NCBI GenBank assembly: GCA_029204225.1
Contig: CM055102.1
Location: 3,165,528 to 3,229,527 of the forward strand
Length of the DNA stretch: 64,000 nucleotides
From: Diphasiastrum complanatum
Taxonomy: Eukaryota > Streptophyta > Lycopodiopsida > Lycopodiales > Lycopodiaceae
Reading direction: 5' to 3'
Positions 46,540 through 59,394 of the stretch are shown one piece after another. The notes beneath the pieces are model-generated. The model was not told the origin of the DNA. It made no database searches and worked only from the letters and a program-made list of their open reading frames with translations. Numbering within the stretch: the first letter of the stretch is position 1; each line of letters starts with the position of its first letter. A program made the translations under genes and the position numbers.

Positions 46540-47040
46540 TTTCAAATTGGTTCCCTCTGATTTTTGAATTAAGTTCCCTCCATTTTTTGGACTTAGGTTA
46601 GAATTGGCTACTATAAATAGGTGCAAACTTGAGTTTGTAAAACATGTTTAATTTTTCATTCCAGTACAAGCAGGTTGGCCATCTTATGGAATGGATGTGG
46701 AATGTCCTTGCTCTCTATCTCTTTTTCTCCATTTTTCATGTTTTTTGTGGTTGCTAGTTATTGGATTTGATTATTGAAATTGCTAATTTTTATGCTTTTT
46801 GTGAGAGAGAAAGGGAGAGAGAAAAGGGTAAGCTTCCATCATTATGTTAATGGATGTAGGATTAATTGATAGTGTTAGCGGATCTTAGTGTTAATTGTGG
46901 ATCATCTATGCATGCTGGATTTGGATTTATGTTATCGCTCTCATGGGATCGAACCTCCACATGACATCTAACCTCGTCTCCTTGATGCTTGTGAGCTTGG
47001 ATTTAGGGTTGAGGATAGGGTAGAAAATAGACCCGCCACA
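46540..47040 (+). repeat. Gypsy LTR, plus orientation
   Basis: The reverse complement of the 11.6-12.1 kb LTR family: CTACTATAAATAGG TATA box at about 46611, GTTATCGCTCTCATGGGATCGAACC, CTCCTTGATGC, GGGTTGAGG. It ends ...CCGCCACA at 47040. The start is approximate. Confidence 0.8.
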
Positions 47041-47041
47041 A

Positions 47042-47064
47042 ATTTGGCGCTGTAGCCGGGGAGC
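47042..47064 (+). other. Gypsy primer-binding site
   Basis: ATTTGGCGCTGTAGCCGGGG follows the LTR end, matching the plant Tat/Athila-type site TTGGCGCCGTTGCCGGGGA with two changes. Confidence 0.85.
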
Positions 47065-47424
47065 TACGCCAATTTATCAATTTGCAGCATGTTTAGATGG
47101 ATATTAGCTTGCATTAGGCATCTTGTTTTGGCATAAGTAGGGTTAAAATTGCATTTTAGGGTTAGATAGAGAATGATTTTGTTTGATTTGATTGGATCTT
47201 CTTGTTTGAAATCTAATCTAATTGTTGAGCAGAGAAAGCTAACAATATTGTTTATTTGCTTGCCCCCACTACTCTTGAGGCCTCCCCAACTTCCAATGAT
47301 CTAACCACGGTGTCTATAGTCATAGTTAAGAACTGTAAACAATTCACAATATAACTTGACTAAATTCAAAAATATTCCCTCCATTGGTTACAAAAAGGGC
47401 AATATTTTCACTGGATTTAGAATA

Positions 47425-47615
47425 TGACCGTCATCCCCAAATTCGAATCAGAAAAAATTGCAAAATGTTTACATATGCATTCTTTCCACAAGAATGGAAA
47501 TATGGGTGCCATCTCCAATTATGAACGCCATCATCACCTTGAAATGGAAGTATGAGCGCCAACTACCTATTGGAATGAAAAAATGAGCGGCATTTCCAAA
47601 TTTGAATCAAGCATA
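47425..47615. repeat. Degenerate ~36-bp minisatellite
   Basis: About four imperfect units of the pattern GGAAATATGAGCGCCAT-TCCAAATTTGAAT occur in a row, just upstream of the unassigned gene-like element. Confidence 0.7.
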
Positions 47616-47738
47616 CAAGCATGGAGATTGGATTGATCATACATAGTATATAATATAATCAAAGATGAGTATTTTATTTTGCTTCATAGAATCTGGTCAT
47701 AGTACTTTGATGCAACTGATTACTCTATTGTTTTTTTG

Positions 47739-50230
47739 ATGATGACATTGTATCATCTACATGTGGACATCCCTATTGATTTGGCACCTTTGCAGAGAAG
47801 AGGAGGCAAAGGAATTCAAATATCTGTTGAGGATCGTTCTTGTTACATGACAGAAGGAAAAAAAAACTTGGATTTGTGGATAGATGGAACATTATATCCA
47901 CAAGATCCAAGCACTTTGACACATCCCACATTCTCTTCAATAACTCATTTAGTTACATGGATATGCAATGGGCATAGTGGATTACTAGGATATTGTGAAA
48001 GATTGCAGAACCATGGAAAACAACTTTATATGAATAAAGTTCACTTTTTAGAAGGTGAGTTAATACGGATATCCTCTTATTGTCAGAATAGAGATTGTCA
48101 TCTCCAAAAGACATTAGAAGAAAATGAACAACTTAAAAAAATAATGAATCATTACAGAAGATAACAATCAATATCAAATCAAAACTAGAGCAAATGCAAT
48201 CAGTCTTACAGTCTATTTGTATTGAAAACTTACAATTATCGAAGGATGTGGATTTGGCAAAGAAGAAGGCTGAAAGTAAGAAGCGAAAGCGACAAAGTTG
48301 CAAGGATATTCAAACGCTTTCAAAAGGAGGTTATCGAAATAGAAGGATCCGTGATTCAAGTAAGCATATTCTGATTTTTGTAAGTTTTTCAATGACTTTT
48401 GGATTTAATTTCAACTATGGTGATATTTTGTTAACTATCTATTTTTTTTGCAGATCTGCATTAGTAGCTCCTCAGAATATTAAAGACAATGCTTCACTAG
48501 GAATGTCATTGGGCACAATATTGACTTGCAAATCCACTGAGCGTATCATGATGAACAATAGGAGTTCAAATGTAAAGTGTAAAATAGCAAAGTCTTTGAT
48601 GGTGGACATCCAAAAAATTTTAGATAAGACTATAGTTCAAGGTGCTTGTGATTTTGCAGGTATTAGCAGGGAAGCATATGCAACAATATTTAAACTAATT
48701 AGAGAAGCTTTTAAGCAAGTTCAAATTAGAAAAGTCCCAATCCCTAGAACATATCACTTGAAGAAAGAGAGGGAAACATTAAACATAGGTATGCATAAGA
48801 TCATTGGAACTCCATTTCATATTGAGGAGGTGTATGAAACTGATGGAAGATCGATATTCTATAATTCATCAAACAACTTATTTGTTGATCTAAATTACTT
48901 GCTGAGATACATCGTCACATTCTATGATATAACCTATGAAAAGGTGAATGGCAAAGTAATCATAGTACTTAAGTTAGATGAGTCAAAAATTGTGAAAGGG
49001 CAGGAGATGGAGAGGGTTAGTATAACTCTCATGAATGGTGCTCTCTCACAAACAGAGAACCAAGATTCAGTGTCCAGTCAGAAAATGATATATGGTGGTT
49101 GGCAGCGTTTCAGGTGACTCGCATCATTATTACATTACATTCATTAAATAGTATTAATTCATTGTAAACTAAGTCTGATTAATTCTTTGGACAGGTGTTG
49201 AAGGAGGATCATGATATATTATCATGGATATTCTCAAGGACATCTTATCCTAGGATCATCAAGGACCATATGGATGGAGGACTTCTCAATGTTCCAGGAG
49301 TTGGAGACTTCAATGTTGAATGGCACTTAGCAGATGATTTGAGAACATTGAAATGTATGTATAATGTCTCTCACAATGCTACATCAAAACACCCTTGTTT
49401 GTACTGCATGAAAATGGCAAAAGATGTAACTAGGAGTACATGAATTACTAGAGAATATGTAGATCCAAACTGGAAGCCTGTGCTGTCTATCCCCTTGAAA
49501 AATGTGCATGTTTTCATGCTTCATGCAGAAGTTAGATTAATTAAAAAGATCATTTATCTCCATATAGTTTTTGCTTGGAATACTAAGCCAGCATCATTAG
49601 CAAATGAAGCTATGTCTTGATTAGAAGATATTTTATCAAAAGCAAGACTCCATAAGGGACATGTCAAAATTCAAAAAGATGAAAAGCTTTCAGGAAAGAA
49701 TGGGAACATGCCAACTAAGCCAAGCATAGGAGGAGCAAAAGCAAGTCGTTTCCTATCAAATCATACTGGTAAGGCTTCTAATATTCAACACTCAGTCTGG
49801 ACAGATATTATTGCTGCCACTCAGGATTTCGAGAAAGACGGCAAAACCAGAGTACTAAAAGTTGATGTATGGAAGAAGCTTGATAGTATGATTACTATTT
49901 TAAGAGAAAAAAAATACTCTGATATTGATAAGAAAGCTGTCCAAAGGACTTGTGTCGAGTTTGTTAATGCAGTATCAAAAGCATGGGGAGAAGATCACAT
50001 CACTCATTACATGGTTAGTATAAAATTTTCAAGATGCTTTCAATTTTTCATATATATATAGATCCAAACATAAGACTAACATTATGATTTTGACATATGC
50101 AGCACATACTAAGAGATCATACAGCATTTTTTGCAAACATATATGGAAGCTTGAGTGTATGGTCATCTTTTGCCATTCTTTTCATCGCTAATGCTGCAAC
50201 AAGATTTTGTTCTGGGATGGTGGTTTGGAT
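47739..50230 (+). pseudogene. Unassigned intron-bearing element, decayed
   Basis: Five coding blocks in order. (1) 47739-48164, ATG start, ending in a coiled coil (LEENEQLKKIM). (2) After a frameshift, 48182-48359: coiled coil plus KKKAESKKRKR basic motif. (3) 48465-49113, starting ...APQNIKDNASLGMSLGT, with CDFAGISREAYATIFKLIRE. (4) 49195-50013, with NVEWHLADDLRTLKC, SKHPCLYCMK, PLKNVHVFMLHAEVRLIKK and AWNTKP, broken only by two in-frame TGA codons (49441, 49618). (5) 50103 on, HILRDHTAFFANIYGSLSVW. The last intron (50014-50102, ATG|GTTAGT...ATGCAG|CAC) keeps phase; introns near 48360 and 49114 have good donors but need an unusual acceptor or a shift. The D-LR-L...HPC..C pattern suggests a zinc-binding transposase-like or domesticated protein, but I recognise no named family. 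Confidence 0.6.
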
Positions 50231-50491
50231 CTGATTAGGATCAATCCCAACGTAACCCTCCGGTCAGAGGAAGATCATGAGATGATGGCTCGGCTATACT
50301 ACAGAGCGGCCTTCATGTCATCACGTTACGTCACCATGGTGGAAGACTGGTAGGAGATGGGCTTTATCGAAAAGATACGAGAGTACCTGGGGCCACTAAA
50401 CTTCGAAAGTAAGCTCTGCTTCCAAGTGTTCAAAGCCCTGGGGTGAAAGATGAGCGAGCGAAAAGAAACGGCAAGACGACGAGACGAACAG
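50190..50491 (+). pseudogene. Unrecognised GC-richer reading frame, left part
   Basis: The frame reads NKILFWDGGLDLIRINPNVT, EEDHEMMARLYYRAAFMSSR, YVTMVEDW, TAG, EMGFIEKIREYLGPLNFESK, CFQVFKALG, TGA, KMSERKETARRRDEQ. It then meets the copia LTR at 50492. Base composition is clearly higher in G+C than the neighbours. Apart from the two stops it looks like genuine protein sequence. The frame resumes after the copia element at 56021. I do not recognise the protein. Confidence 0.5.
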
Positions 50492-51082
50492 TGCTGAATT
50501 CACACGTGTGGGACGCACTACACATGTATTTTTGATCTCCTAAGCCCAATAATACCATAAAGATCAGACTAGCATTGGTTGACAATAGGAAAGCTGATCA
50601 TACAAGAAATATTATTGTGTTACAAGCAAGATCTGTCAACAAAACATAAGGCTAAGCATAATAAATGTCTCAACTCGGCTAGAGAGAGAAAATAGAAAGT
50701 ACAAAACTCGTGTAGAGAGAGAGGGCACAAAGAGCTTGTCTCCAAATTTGCGATTCACACAAATTTCATCATTTTCTCAATGAGAGTACATCACATATAT
50801 ATAGATCCATGGACTCTCCTCCTACTTTGAGTTGAATTGGAGTTGTGAATCCACCTCTCAAGCTATCTATGTCTAATTGTGCCACCTAGTCTTTTCATGC
50901 ATTAAATGTGGCATGTAAAGTACAAATGGCAATTCCTATGGTAGCTTGAGTTTCTACTTCTACCTACCTTGAATATTTTATTCTAAGATGGGTCTTTACT
51001 AAGCCAAAAGAGCTTAATTCATCTTTGGCATTTTTAGGACCCCTACTCACAACATTAGATAGATTTTTCCAAAATTTTGACA
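50492..51082 (-). repeat. Copia E 3' LTR
   Basis: 591 bp with TG..CA ends and a TATATATA box at about 50784-50795. It lacks the ACTTATTCAAGCCACCTC insertion that the 5' LTR has at about 55785. Confidence 0.95.
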
Positions 51083-51094
51083 CTCCTCCTAAAA

Positions 51095-52862
51095 ATGTAT
51101 CTAATGTGGATCAAGCATCGATCTTGAGATAAGGCCAAGATTAGACCTATGCTTTGAGAAGGCACTTTTGCAAAGTGGCTTTGTGAGAAGATCAGCAATA
51201 CATGAAGATGTGTCGACGTGTTCCAAGATGATTTCACCTCCAATGAGCTTTTCCCTTACAAAATGATGTGCCACTTCTATATGCTTGTTTCTTACATGAA
51301 AAATAGGATTGTTTGCAAGATCTTGTGCCGATATGTTGTCACATTTGATCAAGGGAAGATCATCCTCTTTGATGCACTTTAGCTCCATGATTAACCTCTT
51401 GATCCAAAGCACCTCTTTTCTTTGTACTCGGTCTCACAAGATGATAGAGATATGGTATCTTGCTTCTTTGAAAGCCAAGACACAAGATTGCCTCCAAGAA
51501 AGATAGTATATGCATTAATGACTTTCGATCCATTTTATCACTTGCAAAATCGGAATCCGAATAACCAACAATGGTTAGATCTTCATTCTTGTACAATAAA
51601 CCATAATCTTGAGTAGAAGATACATATCTTAGAACTCTCTTGGCCATCTTCCAATGTTGGATCTTGGGATCTTGCATAAATTGACTCAATTTGTGCACAC
51701 AATAGCTCAAATCGGGTCTAGTGATAGTAAGCCAAATTAAAGAGCCTATAAGACTCCTATAAAGTGTGATGTCCTTGAAGGATCTTTCATCACCTTTAAT
51801 AGGATCTTTTACATGTTGCTCCATGGGAGTATCTATGCCTTTACAATTTTGCATATTGAATTTTCTCAACATAGAAAAGACATATCTAGATTGACAAATA
51901 AAAGCATACTCTTCATGAAAATCAATCTCAAGGCCTAAAATGTAATGGATCTCTCCTAGATCTTGCATTTTAAATTCTCTTCCTAATGCAACTTTGGTTT
52001 CTTGAACTAGCATCAAACAACTTCCACTAAGAATAATGTCATCTACATAGATTAGAAGAATGACAATATTATTACCATCAAACCTTAAGTACATAGAAGG
52101 ATCATAGTCACTAAGCACAAATCCTAATGAAAGTAGAAAGTTGTTGAGTCTTGAATACCATGATCTAGGTGCTTGCTTCAAGCCATAAAGACTTCTAAAT
52201 AGCAAATACACTTTAGATTTATCCTTGATAAATCCTTGAGGCTATTCCATGTATATCTCCTCCTCAAGATAGCCATTCAAAAAAGCGTTGGAGACATCAA
52301 GCTGAAACAGTTTTTACTTAAGAAATAAGGCAAGAGAGGTTATGATTCTTATTGTCACCATGTTTGCTACAGGAGCAAAGGTTTCTTCATAGTCAAGGCC
52401 ATATATTTGTGCAAAGCCTTTAGCACATAATCTTGCCTTGTACTTGTTGATGGAGCCATCATGATTGTACTTGATCTTGAACACCCACTTGCATCCAATG
52501 ACATGCATGTTAGGTGGTGGATCCACTAGCTCCCATGTGTGGTTGGTGATCAAGGCATCATATTCAATCTTCATGGCCTCACCACTCCTTGGTATTGAGG
52601 GCTTCTTGGACATCTTTGGGCTCCTCATTAGAAACAAAATAAGCATAAGTGGAATCAAGATCCACTTGTTTTCCTTTGTCATCATAAGTGAGCCTCTTAG
52701 GCTCGAATCTCTCCCTCGTGGATCTTCTAGGAGTGAAAATCCGAGGACTTCCATCTTCAAATCTCGACTCCTCCATATGTTGATTGTCTTCAATAACAAA
52801 AGGTGATAGATTTTGAGGTTGCTTGATCTCGGCCCCTCCAAGATTGGACTTTTCTTTTTCAT
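51095..52862 (-). pseudogene. Copia E reverse transcriptase and RNase H
   Basis: The RT frame runs from TWELVDPPPNMHVIGCKWVF and GFAQIYGLDYEETFAPVANM through LDVSNAFLNGYLEEEIYME to GLKQAPRSWYSRLN, LIYVDDIILSG (active-site YVDD) and GSLIWLTITRPDLSY. Only two in-frame nonsense codons (TAA at 52314, TAG at 52242) interrupt it. RNase H shows VGYSDSDFASDKMDRKS and, after a shift near 51500, IKCDNISAQDLANNPIFHVR, KHIEVAHHFVREK and IADLLTKPL, ending SMLDPH. The RNase H GYSDxDxA motif keeps its Asp. Confidence 0.95.
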
Positions 52863-53700
52863 GAAAAACTACATCTCTACTATCAATTACTCTAGAAGTA
52901 GAGAGCATGTAGATTCGATAGGATTTCTTGTTGGATGAATATCCAACCATTACTCCTTTGCTTGCACAAGGATCATCCTTCTTTCTCGTTTCCAAGGGAA
53001 TATGGACAAAGCATATGCATCCAAATACTCTAAGGTGATCAACCTTAGGTTTCTTCAAATAAAGTGCTTCATATGGTGACTTTTCTCCAAGTGCTACATG
53101 AGGGAGTCAATTGCAAAGATAGTTTGAACAATTGATGGCCTCACCCCAAAAGTCTTTTGGCAAGGATGCCTCAATTCTAATGGTTTTGGCACATTTACAC
53201 AATGTTCTATTCTTTCTTTCAGCCACCCCATTTTGAGATGGTGTATACGCACAAGAAAACTCCCTTTTAATGCCTCCAAGCTCACAATAATCATGAAATT
53301 TATTGGAAGTGTACTCACCACTTCCATCACTTCTAAGAATCTTGATTTTGTATGAAAATTGCTTTTCAACTAGAGCTTTAAACTTTAGGAAATAGTCAAA
53401 CACCATAAACTTTGAAGCTAGAAGATATACCCAAGTAAATCTTGTGAAATCATCAATGAAAGTTACAAAGCAAGTAGCACCACCCTTGCCCTTTGAATAT
53501 GAGAAGTGCACATCCGAGTGTATGAGCTTCAATGGATGTGAAGTCTTGATAGATGACTTTGAAAAAGGCTTCTTATGAGACTTAGATATGGCACAAGCCT
53601 CACATGGCTTGAAATTCTTGGAGATAAGATTAGGCAAGCCAATAACTTTGGCTTTCTTGACCATGGACACCATAGAATTATAGTTAGGAAGCTCCACTGT
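52579..53700 (-). pseudogene. Copia E pre-integrase and integrase
   Basis: Frames read ACEACAISKSHKKPF-type zinc head (CEACAISKSHKKPFSK), HPLKLIHSDVHFS (first Asp), FVTFIDDFTRFTWVYLL, KILRSDGSGEYTS (second Asp), TPSQNGVAERKNRTL (Glu) and LPKDFWGEAINCSNYLCN. After a stop come KVDHLRVFGCICFVHIP and VMVGYSSNKKSYRIY. All three catalytic residues of integrase are present. Confidence 0.95.
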
Positions 53701-54646
53701 CGATATACCACGAACCATCCTTCTTGAAAGGTGATGAAGAAAAACTCGAGACCATAAGAGATCCCTCTCCATCACTTGCATGAGCATCTTCCTTCTCTTC
53801 ATTAGAAATGTTGGCTTGCTTGAATTGACTCTTCTTCTTGAAGCAATTGGTGGCATAATGCCCCTTCTTTCCACAAAAGAAACACTTGATGTTTTTCTTC
53901 TTCTTCTTGGATGTGGAAGCTTGAGAGGACTCATCCTCTTCTCCTTTCTCCTTGGAAATAAGATTGTTCAGAGGATTGGTGTTTATTCTTACTTCTTGTC
54001 TTGTGCTTGTCTTTGGTAAAGAGAGCTTTACCATCAATGTTGAGAGGCAATCTTTCCATTTTCAAGAGTTTATACTCTTGTCTTGATTCTTCAGAAATGA
54101 GCACACTTTGGAGTGCTTCCAAACTTGGTAGCTCCTCCTTAATGGCATAACTCTGAACAAGGTTGTCATATTCCTCCTTTAACCCATTAAGTATGACTTG
54201 AACAATTCATTTTGGTTGATGGAGTCTCCTATGCATGACAATTCTCTATGGAGGTCTTTAATTCTCATTACATAAGCTGAAGCACATTCATCACTTCTCT
54301 GTACACTTTGAAAAATTTAGTTTCTTAGTGTTAGAAGTCTAGAAGTATTCTTTGCCTCATAGATGGACTTGAGAGTATCCCAAGCATCTTTGGCATTAGT
54401 ACAAGCACCAATTTCTCTTAAGATGTCATTTGAGACATTCATCTTAATATAATGCAGAGCAATCCTAGCTCTCTTTTTGTACTTTGAAATTTCTTGAGGA
54501 ATTTGTGGTTCTTCTTCAATTCCAAGTACAATATCCATCACATCTTGTAGTATTAACACAGATTCCATCCTAACCTTCCAAATTGGGTAATTGGAGGTTG
54601 ACAATCTTTCCCTTGCTTCTAATAGAAAGACACCCATTGAAGTCAT
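53684..54646 (-). pseudogene. Copia E gag with truncated protease
   Basis: The frame at 54646-54317 reads RLSTSNYPIWKVRMESVLI and DAWDTLKSIYEA (UBN2 gag). After shifts, 54037-53684 gives NIKCFFCGKKGHYATNCFKK, a CX2CX4HX4C knuckle, and KKDGSWYIDSGAS, the protease active-site motif. The sequence then jumps in another frame straight to NYNSMVSMVKKAKVIGLPNL, the pre-integrase region. The rest of the protease is deleted. Confidence 0.93.
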
Positions 54647-55404
54647 AAAGAATGATGGAAATCAAAAAAGATGGATGAAAGAATTGCTTATCTTCTCACT
54701 ATAGGGACCAATCAAGGGTACAAAACCAAATCCTATATAAGACTAAGCGAAAAAAACTGTGAGATAGATCTCACTAGCTTGGCAATCTCTCTAAAACAAG
54801 ATTTGAATCATCAAAAAAGATGAGTATGGCAAAAGTTATGGTTCTTTGAATTTCACACGTGTGAAATACTCCAAAAAATGTCAAATTGACTCAAATACAA
54901 TCTATTTGTATGAAACAATTTGCCTAGAACCTATAAGTTTTGTCTAAATCACATATAGATGAGATTGGTCAACTTCTGGATGATTTTTGTGATCATTCAA
55001 GCAATAAATGACATGTACACACAATTTGCCACAGGTCTAGGTGCCCTACCTACGACTCTTCAAAAGCTTATAACTTCTAATTGGCTTATTCAATTATCAT
55101 GATTCAAATTGCATCAGATTTTACACATTTCTAGCTTTCTAGTGAGCTAATTTGCATGAAATTTGGATCTAAGGTGAGAGAGAACCACCAAACTGAAAAT
55201 GGGCGGATTTCACACGTGCCAACACCTGAAATTCTGTACAGTACCTGATCTGAACTATTCAAAGTGGTTTAAAGCTCTAAATCACCAGAAAACTGCAAAC
55301 TAGCTAGAAAGTAGAATCTAGACAATTCCTAGCTTGAAATCTGATCAAATTTGCAAACTTTTTGATTAGATTTGCTTGTAAATCTTAGGTAGGCTCTGAT
55401 ACCA

Positions 55405-56017
55405 TGCTGAATTCACACGTGTGGGATGCCCTACACATGTACTTTTGATCTCCTAAGCCCAATAATACCATAAAGATCAGACTAGCATTGGTTGACAATA
55501 GGAAAGCTGATCATACAAGAAATATTATTGTGTTACAAGCAAGATCTGTCAACAAACATAAGACTAAGCATAATAAATGCCTCAACTCGGCTAGAGAGAG
55601 AAAATAGAAAGTACAAAACTCATGTAGAGAGAGGGAGCACAAAGAGCTTGTCTCCAAATTTGCAATTTACACAAATTTCATCATTTTCTCAATGAGAGTA
55701 CATCACATATATATAGATCCATGGACTCTCCTACTACTTTGAGTTGAATTGGAGTTGTGAATCCACCTCTCAAGCTATCTAGACTTATTCAAGCCACCTC
55801 ACTATGTCTAATTGTGCCACCTAGTCTTTTCATGCATTAAATGTGGCATGTAAAGTACAAATGGCAATTCCTATGGTAGCTCGAGTTTCTACTTCTACCT
55901 ACCTTGAATATTTTATTCTAAGGTGGGTCTTTACTAAGCCAAAAGAGCTTAATTCATCTTTGGCATTTTTAGGACCCCTACTCACAACATTAGATAGATT
56001 TTTCCAAAATTTTGACA
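55405..56017 (-). repeat. Copia E 5' LTR
   Basis: 613 bp. On the minus strand it is followed at 55404-55392 by the primer-binding site. Confidence 0.95.
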
Positions 56018-56058
56018 AGCAGGACTCGCAAGAGGTTCTCAAGAGGGCTGGAATGTAG
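56018..56058 (+). pseudogene. Unrecognised reading frame, right part
   Basis: The frame DSQEVLKRAGM followed by TAG continues the frame that ends RRRDEQ at 50491 if one copy of the 5-bp target duplication is discounted. The copia element thus landed about 12 codons before the stop of this frame. Confidence 0.5.
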
Positions 56059-56282
56059 CGGCCATTGAGAGACCTTCATTTTTGAGAATCAATTTTGCGG
56101 ATAATAAGCACCTGGTTTTACGGAAGTGAACGAAGATCCACACTTTTCCAAGTGCCGAGCGAAACGACATCACCTGTGTTGCAGTGGGTCTTGGAATAGA
56201 TTAGGGGTGGAAAATGTTGGCAGATTCCAAAGCATTCCTAGATGTCGAGCCAAGCTGAAGACACAGAGTATCTCTCACCCAT

Positions 56283-56605
56283 GACCGAGGAGGTCTCAGA
56301 AGGAGGAGAGCAGACGAAGCTGAGAGCTGAGGATTACTAGCTAGGGTGACAGTTATAATTCATGTGAGCCTACATGGTATATCCCAAAGAAGGAACAACC
56401 ATGTAGAAGCTAGTAATATTTCCTAGGCATTGTAAATAATGTAGACCCCTTAAATAATTTAGAGTGAGCCACCTTTTGATGGTGACCACTAATGGAAGGG
56501 CCCCCACTTGTAATTTCCAAATTAGTGGAATTGCCACTTGGACTCCACCTGGACAGCCTTCTTGCTTATTCAAGGGCCCCCCTCTCTTGTGAGGGCGCTT
56601 TGATT
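56283..56605 (+). repeat. LTR-like arm, plus orientation
   Basis: It shares GACCGAGGAGGTCTC, CCATGTAG-AGCTAGTA, TAGACCCCT-TTAA, GAGTGAGCCACCTTTTGATGG and CTTGCTTATT-AAG with the reverse complement of 59395-59704. Probably one end of an LTR that continues towards 56850. Confidence 0.75.
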
Positions 56606-56849
56606 GTATTGTCATTTGCTCTTGAGTGAATAAAGAAGATCTTCCACGAGTTCTTGATGATTGTGAAACTCCTTGTTCATGGCAATTTTCTTGAGTGAAA
56701 TTTCTATGAGCATGTTTTGAATTCATTTGTGATTGTGGATTAGTTAGATCTCCTGCTTACTTTTTTGTTTTGTGGAATGTAGATGTGGATTAACTTTCTT
56801 GTTTCTTGATTTTGTAGTTTTAGCATGCAAGTAAACTATAGACGATAAA

Positions 56850-57955
56850 TTCGCATTTGCCTCAAACCTTTTGGGCAGAAGCTATCTCTACGGCTTGCTA
56901 TCTACAAAATTACTCTAGCACTAAAGCAGTTGATTCCAAGACACTGCTTGAAGCCTACTACGGTTACAAACCAAGTTTGAAACACCTGCATGTTTTCGGA
57001 TGTCTTTGCTATGCAAAAGTGCCATCTGATCTGAGGAAGAAACTAGACCCAGTAAGCTGTAAAAGCATCTTCATCGGCTATTCAACATCACACAAGGCAT
57101 ATCGTGTTTGCAATGTGGTTACGAGCCAGATCTCAGTCAGTCGCGATGTCGTCTTCCTTGAAGACAAGTATTACGATTTCAAGCAGAAGCAACCAATACA
57201 AGAGACTGCCATAGCAGCTCCACCTTCCATCGATAGGGCTGTCCAAAGACATGTGCCCCAGAACAAAGGCAGATTAGCAAGAAATGTGCAGGTACCCTTA
57301 TCAATCTATCATAGGTTCTCTCATGTACTCTATGATTTGCACATGACCTGATCTAGCATATGCTGTAAGCACACTGTCGCAATTCATGTCCAATCCATGC
57401 CTACAACACTGGAAAGATCTATAAAGAGTTTTGAAGTACATTCAAGCCTCAAAGCACTATGCCTTGAGTTATAACGGAAATACAGAAGCTGCACTCTCTT
57501 TGATTACTTATTCAGACTCAGATTGGGCAGGCAACATGGATACTAGAAAATCCACATCAAGCTACATTTGTTTCCTTGTAGGAGGACCCATCTCATGGAA
57601 CATCATAAAGCAGAAATACATTTGTCGCAGCTACGTTAGCAGTGGAGGAGGTTTGATGGCTTAGAAGACTACTACAAGACCTGAGATTCCCACAGTTTGG
57701 TCCAACTATACTCCAGTGCGACAATCAGAGTTGTATAGCTCTGTCGTTGAACCGACAAACTCACACAAGGACCAAACATATAGAGGTTCAACTTCATTTT
57801 CTAAGAGAGAAGGTTCAGAACGAAGACGTTGCACTAAGTTACTGTCACACAGACAATATGTTGGTTGACATTCTGACAAAACCATTAAAGGATAAACATT
57901 GTATTCTAGTAGAATTGTTAAATCTCAACTTGAGTCTAGATTCGTAGTAGTAAGC
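56850..57955 (+). pseudogene. Copia family F integrase end and RNase H
   Basis: 56857-57351 reads LPQTFWAEAISTACYLQNYS, LKHLHVFGCLCYAKVPSDL, FIGYSTSHKAYRV and VSRDVVFLEDKYYD (end of integrase). It jumps to HWKDL*RVLKYIQASKHYALSY-type connection, then LITYSDSDWAGNMDTRKSTS, FLVGGPISWN, KHIEVQLHFLREKV and MLVDILTKPLKDKH. RT proper is deleted between about 57290 and 57370. The RNase H Asp of SDSDWAG is kept. Confidence 0.92.
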
Positions 57956-57966
57956 TTAAGGGAGAG

Positions 57967-59377
<1,411 letters not shown>

Positions 59378-59394
59378 GAGACCATACATGAAAA

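Larger units (their letters stand above)
50492..56017 (-). mobile_element. Complete copia retrotransposon E, LTR to LTR
   Basis: LTRs at 50492-51082 (3') and 55405-56017 (5') begin TGTCAAAATTTTGG and end ...GAATTCAGCA on the minus strand. By eye they differ by about a dozen substitutions and one ~24-bp insertion in the 5' copy. The primer-binding site TGGTATCAGAGCC (55404-55392) abuts the 5' LTR, and the purine tract AGGAGGAG at about 51083-51092 abuts the 3' LTR. Flanks AACAG (50487-50491) and AGCAG (56018-56022) are a likely target duplication with one mismatch. The internal order is gag, integrase, RT, RNase H, i.e. Ty1/copia. Confidence 0.95.
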
